A stretch of DNA of 64,000 bases, taken from NCBI GenBank assembly GCA_026184775.1, contig JANCYW010000001.1, positions 186,001 through 250,000 on the forward strand, given 5' to 3'. Both the position numbers and the translations under genes were made by a program. Below, piece by piece: positions 1 through 9,700 of this stretch (position 1 is the stretch's first letter; the number at the start of each line of letters is the position of its first letter). The notes under the pieces were generated by a model that was not told the DNA's origin, did no database searches, and saw only the letters and a list, made by a program, of their open reading frames with translations. Source of the stretch: Cyanidium caldarium (lineage: Eukaryota; Rhodophyta; Bangiophyceae; Cyanidiales; Cyanidiaceae).

Positions 1-43
1 GGCTGAATAAGGCCAGCGCGCCGGCTTCTTGCGGCGGTGCTGC

Positions 44-619
44 TCACTTATCGTCTAACATCTTCGGGTCCTCCACGGTCACGTCGACGCATTCGGGTAT
101 GCGGTCCTGGATAAACTTTTGCAGACGCGCCAGCACGTCGGCGCGTCGGTGCCAAAAGCGTCCTTCCAAGCGCAGCACCACCGTGGGACCTTCCAGGCCG
201 GCCAGCGCCGCCTTGCCGGTGATGCCGACGGCGCGATTCTCCTCAGAGCCGAAGATGGTAGACAGCGTACCGCGCGCCTCCTCCAGCACCCGCTCCACGT
301 TCTCCTCCGACAGCGTCAACGGTTCCGTGCTGCTCAGGCGCCAGGATGCGAAGAAGCCGCGGCGGAGACGCCGGGCGGGGAGAGAGGACGAGAAAGTCGA
401 CCTGACGAGTTTGCAAGAGTGGCGTCTGGATGAACGTGCAGGACTTGATATGGAAGATGAATGTCGGCGCAAGCCGTGCGCGTGCTGCGCCCTCGCCGTG
501 ACACTCCCCACAAACGCCATGACAACGCGAGTCACACCGACAACCGCAAGCGTTACCGTCAGCGCAACGCGGCGGCGTCTCTCACCAGTCAACACCTCCT
601 CCCGCGTTCTCATCCGCAC
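44..619 (-). CDS. NifU-like C-terminal domain protein, cysteine-less
   Basis: The last ~90 residues (from LTLSEENVERVLEEARGTL to the end) follow the NifU/NFU C-terminal fold: an ENVExVLEEaR helix, a strand with a VxLxLEG core, and a closing helix ending in IPECVDVTVEDP. Classical NFU domains carry a CxxC here that holds an Fe-S cluster; this protein has GRFWHRRADV instead, so cluster scaffolding by the usual residues is not expected. The N-terminal half is basic with a hydrophobic stretch (about residues 18-37) and could be an organelle-targeting or membrane segment. The first ATG lies only 3 nt after the DAD1 stop on the same strand; the Met at residue 34 (position 520) would leave a more normal gap. 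Function is unknown. Confidence 0.72.
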   Translation of the reverse strand: MRMRTREEVLTGERRRRVALTVTLAVVGVTRVVMAFVGSVTARAQHAHGLRRHSSSISSPARSSRRHSCKLVRSTFSSSLPARRLRRGFFASWRLSSTEPLTLSEENVERVLEEARGTLSTIFGSEENRAVGITGKAALAGLEGPTVVLRLEGRFWHRRADVLARLQKFIQDRIPECVDVTVEDPKMLDDK

Positions 620-622
620 TGA

Positions 623-979
623 TCAGCCGATAAAATTTACAACCGTGAGGAAGAGCACCAAGTGACACAGCGTCCAGCCGATGTAGGCTAGCTCCGGGGT
701 CAGCTGTTGCCATCGGTGCTTGTCCTCCGCCTGATTCACCGGGTTGAGCTGCATACGCAGCGACACTGTGATGACGAAACTGCCCAGGCAACAAAACATG
801 GCCGACAGGAACGCGTTGAAAGGAAAGGTGCCCGCTAGCATCCCATACGTCGCCAGACACCCGGCTGTGGCCACCAGACACACCAGGTAGAGATCGATCA
901 GCCGCAGCTCCCGTGGCACCACGGAACGGTACCCACTCGCCAGCTCATGCAGCACTCGCCGCGCTTGGGTGCTGGACAT
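623..979 (-). CDS. DAD1: DAD1/OST2, oligosaccharyltransferase subunit
   Basis: A 118-residue protein close to the family's usual ~113. DAD1 is a small membrane subunit of the ER oligosaccharyltransferase that moves the lipid-linked glycan onto nascent proteins. Visible signs are three hydrophobic segments, the FPFNAFLSAMFCCLGSFV block (family: yPFNsFLSG...vGsFVL), the LRMQLNP loop and the terminal VVNFIG, matching the conserved C-terminal NFxG. The reading frame stays open further upstream, but the start at 979 (MSSTQARRVLHEL) gives the family length and removes a non-conserved leader. It is divergent from the methyltransferase gene to its right. Confidence 0.9.
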   Translation of the reverse strand: MSSTQARRVLHELASGYRSVVPRELRLIDLYLVCLVATAGCLATYGMLAGTFPFNAFLSAMFCCLGSFVITVSLRMQLNPVNQAEDKHRWQQLTPELAYIGWTLCHLVLFLTVVNFIG

Positions 980-1119
980 GTCTATGATAAGGAAGGGTCG
1001 TAGCGGAGAGAGGGTCCAAACGGTCTCCCAAACGTTCGAGCGTGCGTCCCGCCACGAGCAGCTGCCGAAACGCGGCGCCAGCGCTCCGGCGCGTTCCTCT
1101 TTGGTGACACGCACTCCGG

Positions 1120-2313
1120 TTGCGTTGCACCTCGGCGGCGTGCTCACCGGAACCTCGACACTGGAGAGGGATGGCTTGCTTGGGTTCATCAACCGCACTT
1201 CCATTCTTTGTGTTGTCCCCAACGGGACGGAAGCGGGATGCTCACCGTGCACCTCGAGAACGCCCTCACTACCCGCAGCCGGTCCGCCGTTCTTTCACTC
1301 CCCGAGTGCTCACCTTGCGCGCGACGGCTGCAAGCACTTCTCAGCGCTCGCTCTCCAGCGATTGGGCGTACGCAGCTACGCAGCTGGCGCTGGCGTTCCC
1401 GCCGACTGCGTGGGCTCTGAAACGCTTGGGCCGCTCCATGGTCATCCGGCGCGCAGAGCAGCTCGGTATACCATGGCGCCGCAACTACTGGCTGATGCAA
1501 ATGCAGCGGTACGAACTGGAGCAACGTCGGGCACGGCTGGTCAACCGTGACCTGGTCTATCCGCGCTACTACCTGGATGCGCAGTTTCACACCTACACCG
1601 ACGGAAACCTGGGGTGGATGCCGGCGCTGGAGGTGGAGTCGTCGGCGCTGTCGGTGCATGCGCGGCTCTTCCCGGATGCACCGCCGCTGGAGGGCGACCG
1701 GCGATTGCGGGACACGTTCCTGGATCGGCTGTTGCCATACTTGCGTTCAGTGCTGGCGGACGGGCCGGAGCCGTATCGGGTGCTGGATATGGGTTGTTCC
1801 ACAGGTCGCAGCACTTTCCACCTCATCGACCGCCTGCTGCAATCCGAGCTGGTGCGCCCGCTGGAGGTCACCGGGTTGGATTTGTCTCCGTTCATGCTGG
1901 CGGTGGCCGAGTGGTACGCCACCCACCGCGGATACGACGAGGGCGTGCGGATGCTGTGGAAGCACGGCGCCGCCGAGGACGTGCCCGAGCCGTCCAACGC
2001 CTTCAATCTGGTCACGTGCAGCCTGGTCACTCACGAGCTGCCGCAGACGGCCACCGGCAAGCTGATCCGCGAGGCGCATCGAGTGTTGCGGCCGGGAGGC
2101 ATGCTGGGCATGATGGACTCCGACCCGCACAGCGACGGTTTCCGCTCCTTACCAGCGCCGGCACTGGCCATCTTCCGCAGCACCGAGCCGTATTTTGCGG
2201 AGTACGAGAAGGTGGACGTGGCGCGCGAGTTGCAGGATACAGGTTTCGAGCTGTGTCTGACGGAGAACAACACGACGCGGCACCGCACCTGGATCGCGAG
2301 AAAGACCCAGTGA
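1120..2313 (+). CDS. SAM-dependent class I methyltransferase, probably plastid
   Basis: A 397-residue protein whose C-terminal half is a class I (Rossmann) methyltransferase. Motif I is VLDMGCSTGRSTFHL, the next strand is VTGLDLSPFM (acidic residue for the SAM ribose), and VLRPGGMLGMMD is the usual post-III strand. The first ~100 residues are rich in Arg, Ser and Ala with few acidic residues, like a transit peptide. The YYLDAQFHTYTDGNLGW segment before the catalytic domain recalls a chloroplast/cyanobacterial methyltransferase group whose substrate I cannot name. The exact start is uncertain: ATGs at 1120 and 1171 are both possible. Confidence 0.75.
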   Translation: MRCTSAACSPEPRHWRGMACLGSSTALPFFVLSPTGRKRDAHRAPRERPHYPQPVRRSFTPRVLTLRATAASTSQRSLSSDWAYAATQLALAFPPTAWALKRLGRSMVIRRAEQLGIPWRRNYWLMQMQRYELEQRRARLVNRDLVYPRYYLDAQFHTYTDGNLGWMPALEVESSALSVHARLFPDAPPLEGDRRLRDTFLDRLLPYLRSVLADGPEPYRVLDMGCSTGRSTFHLIDRLLQSELVRPLEVTGLDLSPFMLAVAEWYATHRGYDEGVRMLWKHGAAEDVPEPSNAFNLVTCSLVTHELPQTATGKLIREAHRVLRPGGMLGMMDSDPHSDGFRSLPAPALAIFRSTEPYFAEYEKVDVARELQDTGFELCLTENNTTRHRTWIARKTQ

Positions 2314-2621
2314 CGGAGAATAGAACGGATGCGCACTAGAAAGGAGTACATCACGGGCGGGAAGCGGACGTTTTCGACAGGTGGCCAGGTGGCGGACGGC
2401 GATGGTCAGCGCATGTCCTAAACGACGCCCCCTCGCCCAAACCGAACGCGCATCTTCCGCTGAAATTCGGCGCCAGATTCAGCCGCGCGCACTTTTTTGG
2501 CGCTTTTCGTTGCGCGCTTGCGGTCGGTGTTGGCGCGTTGGGCGCATCATCCGCTCCGAGTGTGAGCGGCCAATTGGAGACGAATTCGAAGTGCCTTGGC
2601 AGTGAATGCTTTATCGTTATA
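2314..2621 (+). other. Intergenic, no gene seen
   Basis: About 300 bases between the methyltransferase stop and the hydrolase start. Only short overlapping ORFs without recognisable content occur. It should hold the 3' end of one gene and the promoter of the next. Confidence 0.5.
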
Positions 2622-4286
2622 ATGTTGTCGTGGATTACCTACGGTTTCATGGCGCTGGAGGCGCAAAAGTGTCTGTGGCGGCTGCTGCGGATCCGACACC
2701 CGGGCGATGAGGCGCGCTTGGACGCCTTGGAGCGCGCGGTGTTGCTGGAGGCGGGCGTGCGGCTGGTGCACGATCGACCGCTCGACAAGTACGAGAAGTT
2801 ACGGCAGTTGCGAGAACGCTTGGGGCGTCGGCAGAAGGGTGAGTGGGTGCGGGCGGAGGCGCGCCAAGTGCAGCTGGTCGGCTGGTGGCAACGACGGCGA
2901 CAGCAGCAGCAGCAGCAGATGGAGTGTGAGGAAGAGCAGGCGTTGGCGTGGGAACAAGCGCCGGCAGATGCCGATGAGGAGCACAGCGCAAGTGTCACTC
3001 CCGCGGCGCTATCTCGTTGTTCATCGAGTTTGTCGCTGAGCGGGGCGGCGTCCACACCGGCCTCCATCGCCTTGGACGGGCTGGTGATGCGCAGCGAGGC
3101 CGGCGACTGGGACCTGCTGTCCGCGGTGTCGCCGCTGACCAGCTGTGACGGGTCGTTGGATGAGCGCTCTGAGGGCGGCATGAGCAGCGAACGTCGCCGC
3201 AAGGAGACGTCCGCCGCGCGCGTCGCCATGCTGGATCCGGTGCGCTTGCAACTCAGTTTCAACGACGCCGCCGATCCGCACCCGGCCGACCCACATATGC
3301 ACACCCTGGTGCTGGGCGACGAGCGGGCTATGTTAGAGGACCCCCACACGCACCTTCGGCCGCTGCTGTTCCTGCACGGCCACTCGATGTCGTCGGTGTT
3401 TTTCCGCCACCTGTTTCGCGACCTCGTGCACAGCAACCGATACGTCGTCTACGCGGTGGATCTATTGGGATGGGGGCGCTCATCGCGTCCACCATTCGAC
3501 GAGCTCGGCGAACGTAGCGGTCGTTGTTATCGTCGACTGGATCGCGAACGCCAAGTGGAGCTGGCCATTTCGTTCATGGTCGATGCACTGGATGCCTTTC
3601 TGCAGCACTCCGGTATTGCGCCGTGGTGCCGCCGCAACGCCTCCGACTTCGATATCGTGGCGCACTCGTTGGGCGCTTACACCGCCGCCCAGTACGTGGC
3701 TGCGCGGCCGCAGGCGCAGGTGCGCAACCTCATTCTGGTGACGCCGGCCGGTGTCACCGCTCGCCAGAGCTACATCCGTGCGCTCTATTTCAAAACCACC
3801 CCGCAGCTGGTGGCACGCCGCGCCGGCCTCCTCGGCTATCTACTGTTCTTGATCAAGTGGCCGCGGCGGGATCGCGGCTTCCAGTCGCGCCTCTTGCAGC
3901 AGTACACCTACGGCATGGCCACACGCGCGGGCAACCGCAGCGGCGACGCCGCCTTTTCCACACTCGTGCGGGTGTCGCATCGACAGCGACAGGCGACCTG
4001 CCTACGCCCGCTGGCTGGCGTGGACGGCTTGCTGCGCCGGCTGCCGCGCTGCGTGCGCGGCGAGATCCGCATTATCGCCGGCGAGCGCGACCCGCTCATC
4101 CCGGTGCAGGAAATGCACCTGGCGCTGCAGGAGATGCAAATGAGCGGGCACGCCAAAGCACGCGCGAGCCTGCGTGTCCTGCCGCAGTGCGGCCATGTGC
4201 CCTTTGTGGAAGATCCCGCCGCCTTTCTCACGGCCAGCGGGCTGTTGGGGATGGAGGGCACAGAGGGTGAGGCGCTGGCAAATTGA
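2622..4286 (+). CDS. Alpha/beta hydrolase, CGI-58/ABHD4-5-like
   Basis: A 554-residue protein from the ATG at 2622; the frame is open to an ATG at 2538. The hydrolase fold starts near the middle: oxyanion region FLHGHSMSSVFF, then AVDLLGWGRSSRPPF, nucleophile elbow VAHSLGAYTAAQY, LILVTPAGV, acid residue in AGERDPLIP, and catalytic His in QCGHVPFVEDP. LDLLGWGRSSRP and LILVTPAGV are typical of the CGI-58/ABHD4/5 group of lipid esterases or acyltransferases. That group's HX4D signature appears here as H-VPFV-E, so acyltransferase activity is doubtful. An unconserved ~190-residue insert with a polyQ run (CAG repeat near 2908) and low-complexity Ser/Glu precedes the fold. Substrate is unknown. Confidence 0.78.
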   Translation: MLSWITYGFMALEAQKCLWRLLRIRHPGDEARLDALERAVLLEAGVRLVHDRPLDKYEKLRQLRERLGRRQKGEWVRAEARQVQLVGWWQRRRQQQQQQMECEEEQALAWEQAPADADEEHSASVTPAALSRCSSSLSLSGAASTPASIALDGLVMRSEAGDWDLLSAVSPLTSCDGSLDERSEGGMSSERRRKETSAARVAMLDPVRLQLSFNDAADPHPADPHMHTLVLGDERAMLEDPHTHLRPLLFLHGHSMSSVFFRHLFRDLVHSNRYVVYAVDLLGWGRSSRPPFDELGERSGRCYRRLDRERQVELAISFMVDALDAFLQHSGIAPWCRRNASDFDIVAHSLGAYTAAQYVAARPQAQVRNLILVTPAGVTARQSYIRALYFKTTPQLVARRAGLLGYLLFLIKWPRRDRGFQSRLLQQYTYGMATRAGNRSGDAAFSTLVRVSHRQRQATCLRPLAGVDGLLRRLPRCVRGEIRIIAGERDPLIPVQEMHLALQEMQMSGHAKARASLRVLPQCGHVPFVEDPAAFLTASGLLGMEGTEGEALAN

Positions 4287-4792
4287 ACGCAGCCGGTCGC
4301 GCCATGCACGCTGCCCTCTGTATAACGTCGCTGTCATGCTTTCTCTCCTATCGGTGGAGTGCGCTCGCGACGCACCCCTCATGTTCTGTGTAGATAACGC
4401 TCGCGTTGAAAACGGCCTCTGCAAGAGGCCAACGTATGGACGAGCCGCGTCGTTCACTGTACGTGTGAGAGGTCGAGCCGACTCGGCGCTTCTCGTCCTC
4501 GACTCTGTCCCTCTCCGTGGCCCTGGTCGAGGTCGCTGCGTCTCGTGTTCGTCCTCCGTCCGGCGCCCGCATTTCATGCAACGCGCGTCGATCGACGGCT
4601 TTCGCGCGTCGGCAACGACCCGTCTGCACTTTCGAGCGCCCGCGGGTACCTCGGCGTGAACCACAACGTTCTACAACTCGTAGCGCCCCCAGCTGATGCT
4701 CTGGTTGCATTCCGAAGCGCGCTTATGCCTCAACCCCAGACGCCCATTTCCTCGTCTCTCCATCGGGCCGGACGCCTCCCCGTCTGCCCCTC
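4287..4792 (+). other. Intergenic, no gene seen
   Basis: About 500 bases between the hydrolase stop and the PELOTA start. ORFs on both strands look like shadows (Arg/Thr-rich, no hydrophobic core, no family resemblance). It presumably contains the PELOTA promoter. Confidence 0.5.
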
Positions 4793-5983
4793 ATGAAGTT
4801 GCACTCCCGTTCCGTCGATCTCACCGCGCAGCGGTTCGAGGTGTCGCTCACGCCGGAGACGCCGGAGGATCTGTGGCAAGCGTACAATCTCATCGAGCAC
4901 GGTGATGCGGTGCGGGCGTCGACCTACCGCAAAGTCAGTCGGGGTAACGCTGGCGGTGCCGATGGCATTGCGGCGGGCTCCGGCGGTGCCGAGCGCATTC
5001 GCCTCTCGCTGACCGTCCGTGTGCAGTCCGTTGATTTCGACCCGCGCGCTCCATCACTGCGGCTGCAAGGCGTCAACTTGTCTGAAAACGAGCACGTGAA
5101 ACTGCACCAACACCACACGCTGGAGCTGGTGCCCGGCGTACGGTTCTGGCTGCGCAAGTCGCATCCCGACGCCGTGCACCTGGACGTGCTGCGCAACGCC
5201 ACCGACCCGACGGCCTCAGCGGAGGTGGTCGCGGTGATCATGGAGGAGGGCCTGGCGCACGTGTGTCTGGTGACCGGCACTGCCACGTTTGTGCGGGCGC
5301 GCATCCAGTTGCCGATCCCCAGCAAACTGGGACGACTGGCCAGCACCGCGTTCGGCCAACGCCAACAGGCGCTGCACAAGTTTTTCGAACGCATCCTCCA
5401 GGCACTGCTGCAGAACACCGATTTTGCGGTGATCAAGTGCGTGCTGGTGGCATCGCCCGGTTTTCTCAAGGACGACTTCATGGCGTACGCCATAGCGGAG
5501 GCCAACCGACGACCGTTGCGGACGCTGCTGGAGAATCGATCGCGTTTTCTAGTGCTGCCTGCCTCCAGCGGACACCTGCACGCGTTGCATGAGCTGCTGG
5601 CGTCGCCGCCGGCGGCCGCGCGCCTGGCCGACACCCGTTTCGCGGAGCAGGCGCGCGCTCTGGAGTCCTTCTACGAGCGCCTGAACGGGGATGCGGAGCG
5701 GGCCGCGTACGGACCGCCGCAAGTTGAGCATGCCGCCGGACTGGGCGCCATCGACACGCTGCTGCTGACGGATGCGCTGTTTCGCAGTATGGACGTGCCG
5801 ACGCGGGCACGATATGTACAGTTGGCGGGGCGAGTACAGGCGACGGGCGGGCGCGTGCTGCACTTGTCCACTGCTCATGCTAGCGGGCAGCAGTTGATGG
5901 ATTTGGGCGGCGTCGCCGCGCTGCTGCGCTTCCCGGTGCCCGACTGGGAGGAATTGGAAGAACACGGAGAGGATAAAGGATGA
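4793..5983 (+). CDS. PELO: PELOTA/Dom34 ribosome rescue factor
   Basis: A 396-residue protein of normal Pelota length. Pelota/Dom34 resembles eRF1 but lacks the GGQ peptide-release motif; with Hbs1 it enters the A site of stalled ribosomes and splits them for no-go and non-stop decay. All three domains are readable: the Sm-like N-terminus (TPETPEDLWQAYNLIEHGD, then VDFDP...LRLQGVN), the central domain (LVASPGFLKDDFMAYAIAEA) and the C-terminal domain (TLLLTDALFR and a closing GGVAALLRFPVPD). No GGQ is present, as expected. The predicted start MKLHSRSVDL fits the family N-terminus. Confidence 0.95.
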   Translation: MKLHSRSVDLTAQRFEVSLTPETPEDLWQAYNLIEHGDAVRASTYRKVSRGNAGGADGIAAGSGGAERIRLSLTVRVQSVDFDPRAPSLRLQGVNLSENEHVKLHQHHTLELVPGVRFWLRKSHPDAVHLDVLRNATDPTASAEVVAVIMEEGLAHVCLVTGTATFVRARIQLPIPSKLGRLASTAFGQRQQALHKFFERILQALLQNTDFAVIKCVLVASPGFLKDDFMAYAIAEANRRPLRTLLENRSRFLVLPASSGHLHALHELLASPPAAARLADTRFAEQARALESFYERLNGDAERAAYGPPQVEHAAGLGAIDTLLLTDALFRSMDVPTRARYVQLAGRVQATGGRVLHLSTAHASGQQLMDLGGVAALLRFPVPDWEELEEHGEDKG

Positions 5984-6114
5984 ATCAGGGAATCGCAACG
6001 TTTACCTCGGATAGAAAACTAGACCACGCACCCGCGCCCGCGCCCACCACGATGACCCACCGCCTGCACGCACTCCGCACCGCCCAACACCGGCCATCCA
6101 CCACCGCTTTGTCT

Positions 6115-6273
6115 CTACTTGCCTTGTGGCTTGCCGCCCTTGGCCATGCCCGGTTTTTCACCGGCCTTGTCGCCCGGCTTGGCGGCAGCCGGTGCCGCGC
6201 CACCCTTGGGCGCACCACCGCTGGCCTCATGCGGCCCGCCCTTGCCCTTGCCTTTGTCCTCACGACGTGCCAT
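6115..6273 (-). CDS. Hypothetical 52-residue Gly/Lys-rich basic protein
   Basis: A complete short ORF with ATG at 6273 and TAG at 6115. The product is almost only Gly, Lys, Ala and Pro, begins MARREDKGKGKGGPHE and ends KGGKPQGK, with no hydrophobic segment. Composition and charge suggest an RNA- or ribosome-binding micro-protein, but no family is recognised and low-complexity ORFs also arise by chance in GC-rich DNA. It converges with PELOTA. Seven bases upstream of the ATG is a perfect 6-bp inverted repeat (TCCTAT-GTG-ATAGGA, 6280-6294). Real-gene status is uncertain. Confidence 0.4.
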   Translation of the reverse strand: MARREDKGKGKGGPHEASGGAPKGGAAPAAAKPGDKAGEKPGMAKGGKPQGK

Positions 6274-6757
6274 AGATGATCCTATGTGATAGGAATAGTC
6301 ACTGGTACGCTACGAGGTGCTACGCTGTGCGTTCCGAAAAGATTCGCCCGCAGAATGGGAGTGCTGCGCCCCGTGGACAACGCCAATGTCCGTCGACACG
6401 CCCAGACATGCGCGCATGTCGCTGTCATCGCGGTGCGCGCAGCGGGCGCGGCGGAACGCGTCCGATTCCCGGGTTCCGCTGTGTATCACAACACACGCTG
6501 CCCCCGGCACGCGAAGATGCGCGCGGAAGCGTGTGGCGCGCGCACATTCCAGCGCGCAATCTCGCGTGAAACCGATCGCGAACGGTGAATCCGCGCATAC
6601 GTGGACGCACCGCATTTCAGCATGTGGCGCGGCGTTCGCGCCCCCCCCGAATCGCTCTTCTGCTTCGGCCTATACACTTGCCGCAGGAATGGCGGGGCGC
6701 ACTCGCCTCGCGACGAACGCTATCTTGCTGTTATTCGGTACGACTAGTGCCTTCTGT
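6274..6757 (-). other. Intergenic, no gene seen
   Basis: About 480 bases between the small basic ORF and the 3' end of the large kinase gene. Overlapping ORFs here are Arg/Ala/Cys-rich shadows. Apart from the small inverted repeat near 6280 I see nothing. Confidence 0.45.
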
Positions 6758-9700
6758 TCAACTTCGCGTCGGCGCTGGGAAGGGGATGGGTGGCAAGCGC
6801 TCCACCAACGCGGCAAACGTCGGTCGGCGCGCGGCATCCGGATGCCAGCATTCGCGCAACAGCGCCTGCAGCTCCGGGCTCCAGCTCGGATCGAGCTCCG
6901 GGCGCACATGCTGTTGCATCACCGCCACCACCACTTGTGCCGGCTGCAATCCGGCGTACGGTAACTGCTCTTCCAACAGCTCCCACAGCAGCACCCCGAA
7001 CGAGTACACATCGGCGCTCTTGTTGTACGGCGCGCAGGCCAGCACCTCCGGCGCCATATACTGAAAGGTGCCGCACTGTCCGGTCAGTGGCACGGCCACG
7101 GTCAACGTCCCGACACGGCGCGTCAGTCCAAAGTCGCCCACCTTCACGCGGAAGGCATCGTCCACCAACAGATTGGCCGACTTGAGGTCGCGGTGCAGCA
7201 AGCCTTTGGCATGCAGATACGCCATGCCGCGACACACATCCAAAGCTACGGCCTTTTTGCGCAGTGGCGATAGCGACTCGCGCCGCCGATGCACCACATC
7301 AAAAAGGGTGCCGCGCGCCATGTACTCGGTCACGATGAACAGCCGGCGGTGATCAGGCGTGCGTCCGGCGCCGTGAAAACTCAGCACGTTCTCGTGGTGT
7401 AACCGGCACAAAATACTGACCTCGGAGTAGAATTCGCGCACCGCATGCGCATCTTCACCACCACGGCCGACATCCATCAGCTTCACCGCCACCACCGCAC
7501 CAGTGCTACGCAGTCGCGCCTTGTGCACCGCGCCGAACGAGCCGCGCCCGATCTCCTCCTGCAACTCTAGATCGGCCGCCGCCATCTCGTGATACGGCAG
7601 CGCCAGGCGCGACGGCAATGGCCGCGGTTTGGCACCGGGCGACGGCGGTCGCCCCAACATGTCCGCCGCATTGCCGATGCTGTGACTGCGTCGCCGCGCC
7701 GCCACCACGTCTTCTGCCCGTGGCGACCGATGGACGGTGGGCGTCGTCACCGCTTCCGGATGAAATCGATACAGAAGCGTTCGCGGCAGCTCCTCCACCG
7801 TCTCCACCGACCGCAACCCGCAGCCGACCACCCGCTCGTTGCCAAAGCGCTGCGCCACCAGCTGCATCCAGTCGGTGGCGTCGTCAGCGCGCTGCACGTC
7901 GACGGGTCCGCTGACCGCCGTCAGACTGCAAGCGGCAAGCGTGCGCAGCGCTGCACCCACCGGCGTGTCCATACGCTCCGCATCGTACCGCGTGATCCAC
8001 TGCCACAGCGCGCGCGCATCCGCCAGGGCGTGTCGAAACAGCGGCGCCAGTTCGCGACGTTCCGCGCTGCTCAGCGCCGGCGCCAACGTGCTGGCCATCA
8101 CCACCACTGACACCACCAGCTCGGCGTACAACTCGTCCATCACGGTGTGCATCAAGCTGGCCAGCGGCGGGTGCATCCGATCTACATGGCACTGCTGCAC
8201 CACCCGCAGAGAGCGCCCGACCGATTCCGCCAACGATACCGCAAAAGTCAGTCGGCGGCTACGACCGAGCGGCAACGCGACGGCGCCCGCATCGCGCTCG
8301 AAGTCCTGAAAGCGCCTCACTTTGCGGATCACGATCGACGCGTAGCCCGACAGATGACCGTCCAGTAGCGCTGCGGGCGCATCGGGCGCCGTCAGCCGCC
8401 CGGCTTCGGGTACTGCGGCGCCGCCGACAATGCGCGTCAGCGCTTGACGCACCTGCTGCGGGAACGAGGCGCTGCGACCGCGAGCATCTAGGGAGGGAAT
8501 GCCGCCGCCGTGGCCCTCGCCCAGCAGTGAATGTCGCAGCAGCGTCAACATATCCAGATATCGCACCGCGGTGGAATACACCGCTCGCGGACCGCGCAAC
8601 AGCAGGCCGTGCACCAGTAGGAACGCCTTGAGGCTCGCCACCGGATGCAAGTACAGCTGGAGGGTCTTGCGGCGAATGGTCTTGAAGATGGTATCGGCCA
8701 CCTCGGCCGCCGACGAATCATACAGTGCGCCCAGCAGAAACTCCAGATACCGGGGCGCCGGCGGCTGTGGTTGCTCGTCGCCGATGGCCGCCCGCGTAGC
8801 CTGCTCCACGTCGCCGCTGCTGGCGGCGCGACCACCCGCGCTCCGTCGAGGTGCCGCCACGGGCGGTGTTTTCGGCACGGCATCCTCTGGGGCAAGCGGC
8901 CCGCTGCGCGATCCGCGGCGTTGGTGGGTCGGCAATCGCATCGGCGTCGGTGTTGGCGGGGACGGCATCAGCAGCGCGTCCGCCTCGCGGTCCGCTGAGC
9001 GCCCCGCCGCCACCCCGTCCAGCAACTCGGCCGAGTCAATCACCTCCTCCAGGCGTTCGGCGTCGGTTGTGGCCGCTGCCGTGGTCGTTTCGGCTGTCGC
9101 CGCCACCTCCTGCACATTGCTGAGTTCCGGTGACGGCGGCGCGTCCCTCTCAGCGCCGTCCTCGGCCGCGGCGTCGGTTTTGGAGCGGCTCCGGTGGATC
9201 AGCCGACACAGCTTGCGCTCTATGGTGATCAGGTCGGGCCGCAACGCCTTATCGTCGCGTAGACAGCTCTCCTCCAGGCGGCGCAGCCGCTTCGAGTATT
9301 GCTCGCGGCGGTGCCCCATCAGGTCGCGTAGTAGACAACCCAGATCGTACACGTCGTCCGCCTCGGTCTGGCCGGGCACCTCGCTGCTGCGCCTCCGGTC
9401 CTCATCACCTGACGCCTGTCCGTCCGCAGCGACCGCGGTGCCGTCGGTCGCGCGCTGCACCACCGCGGGTCCGAACCCGCGCAACTTGCCGTGGGCGAAC
9501 AACTCGCTCATCCGCAGGCGGCCGCCAGTGGGGATGCCCAGTCGGCGCAGCGCTCGCACCGCACACAGCGCAAACGCCAGCAGCCGCACCACTTTCGGTT
9601 CCGGCAACTCCGCAGCGGCCTTTCCGGCGGCGCAGTACTCACGAATATAAATAAAGCTGGTCTCGCTCAACGGCACAAACTCCACCAGTCGCAGAAACAA

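Noticed and set aside
8499-9650. 383-residue plus-strand ORF
   Set aside because: Antisense shadow of the kinase-fusion linker; Ser/Arg-rich with no fold.
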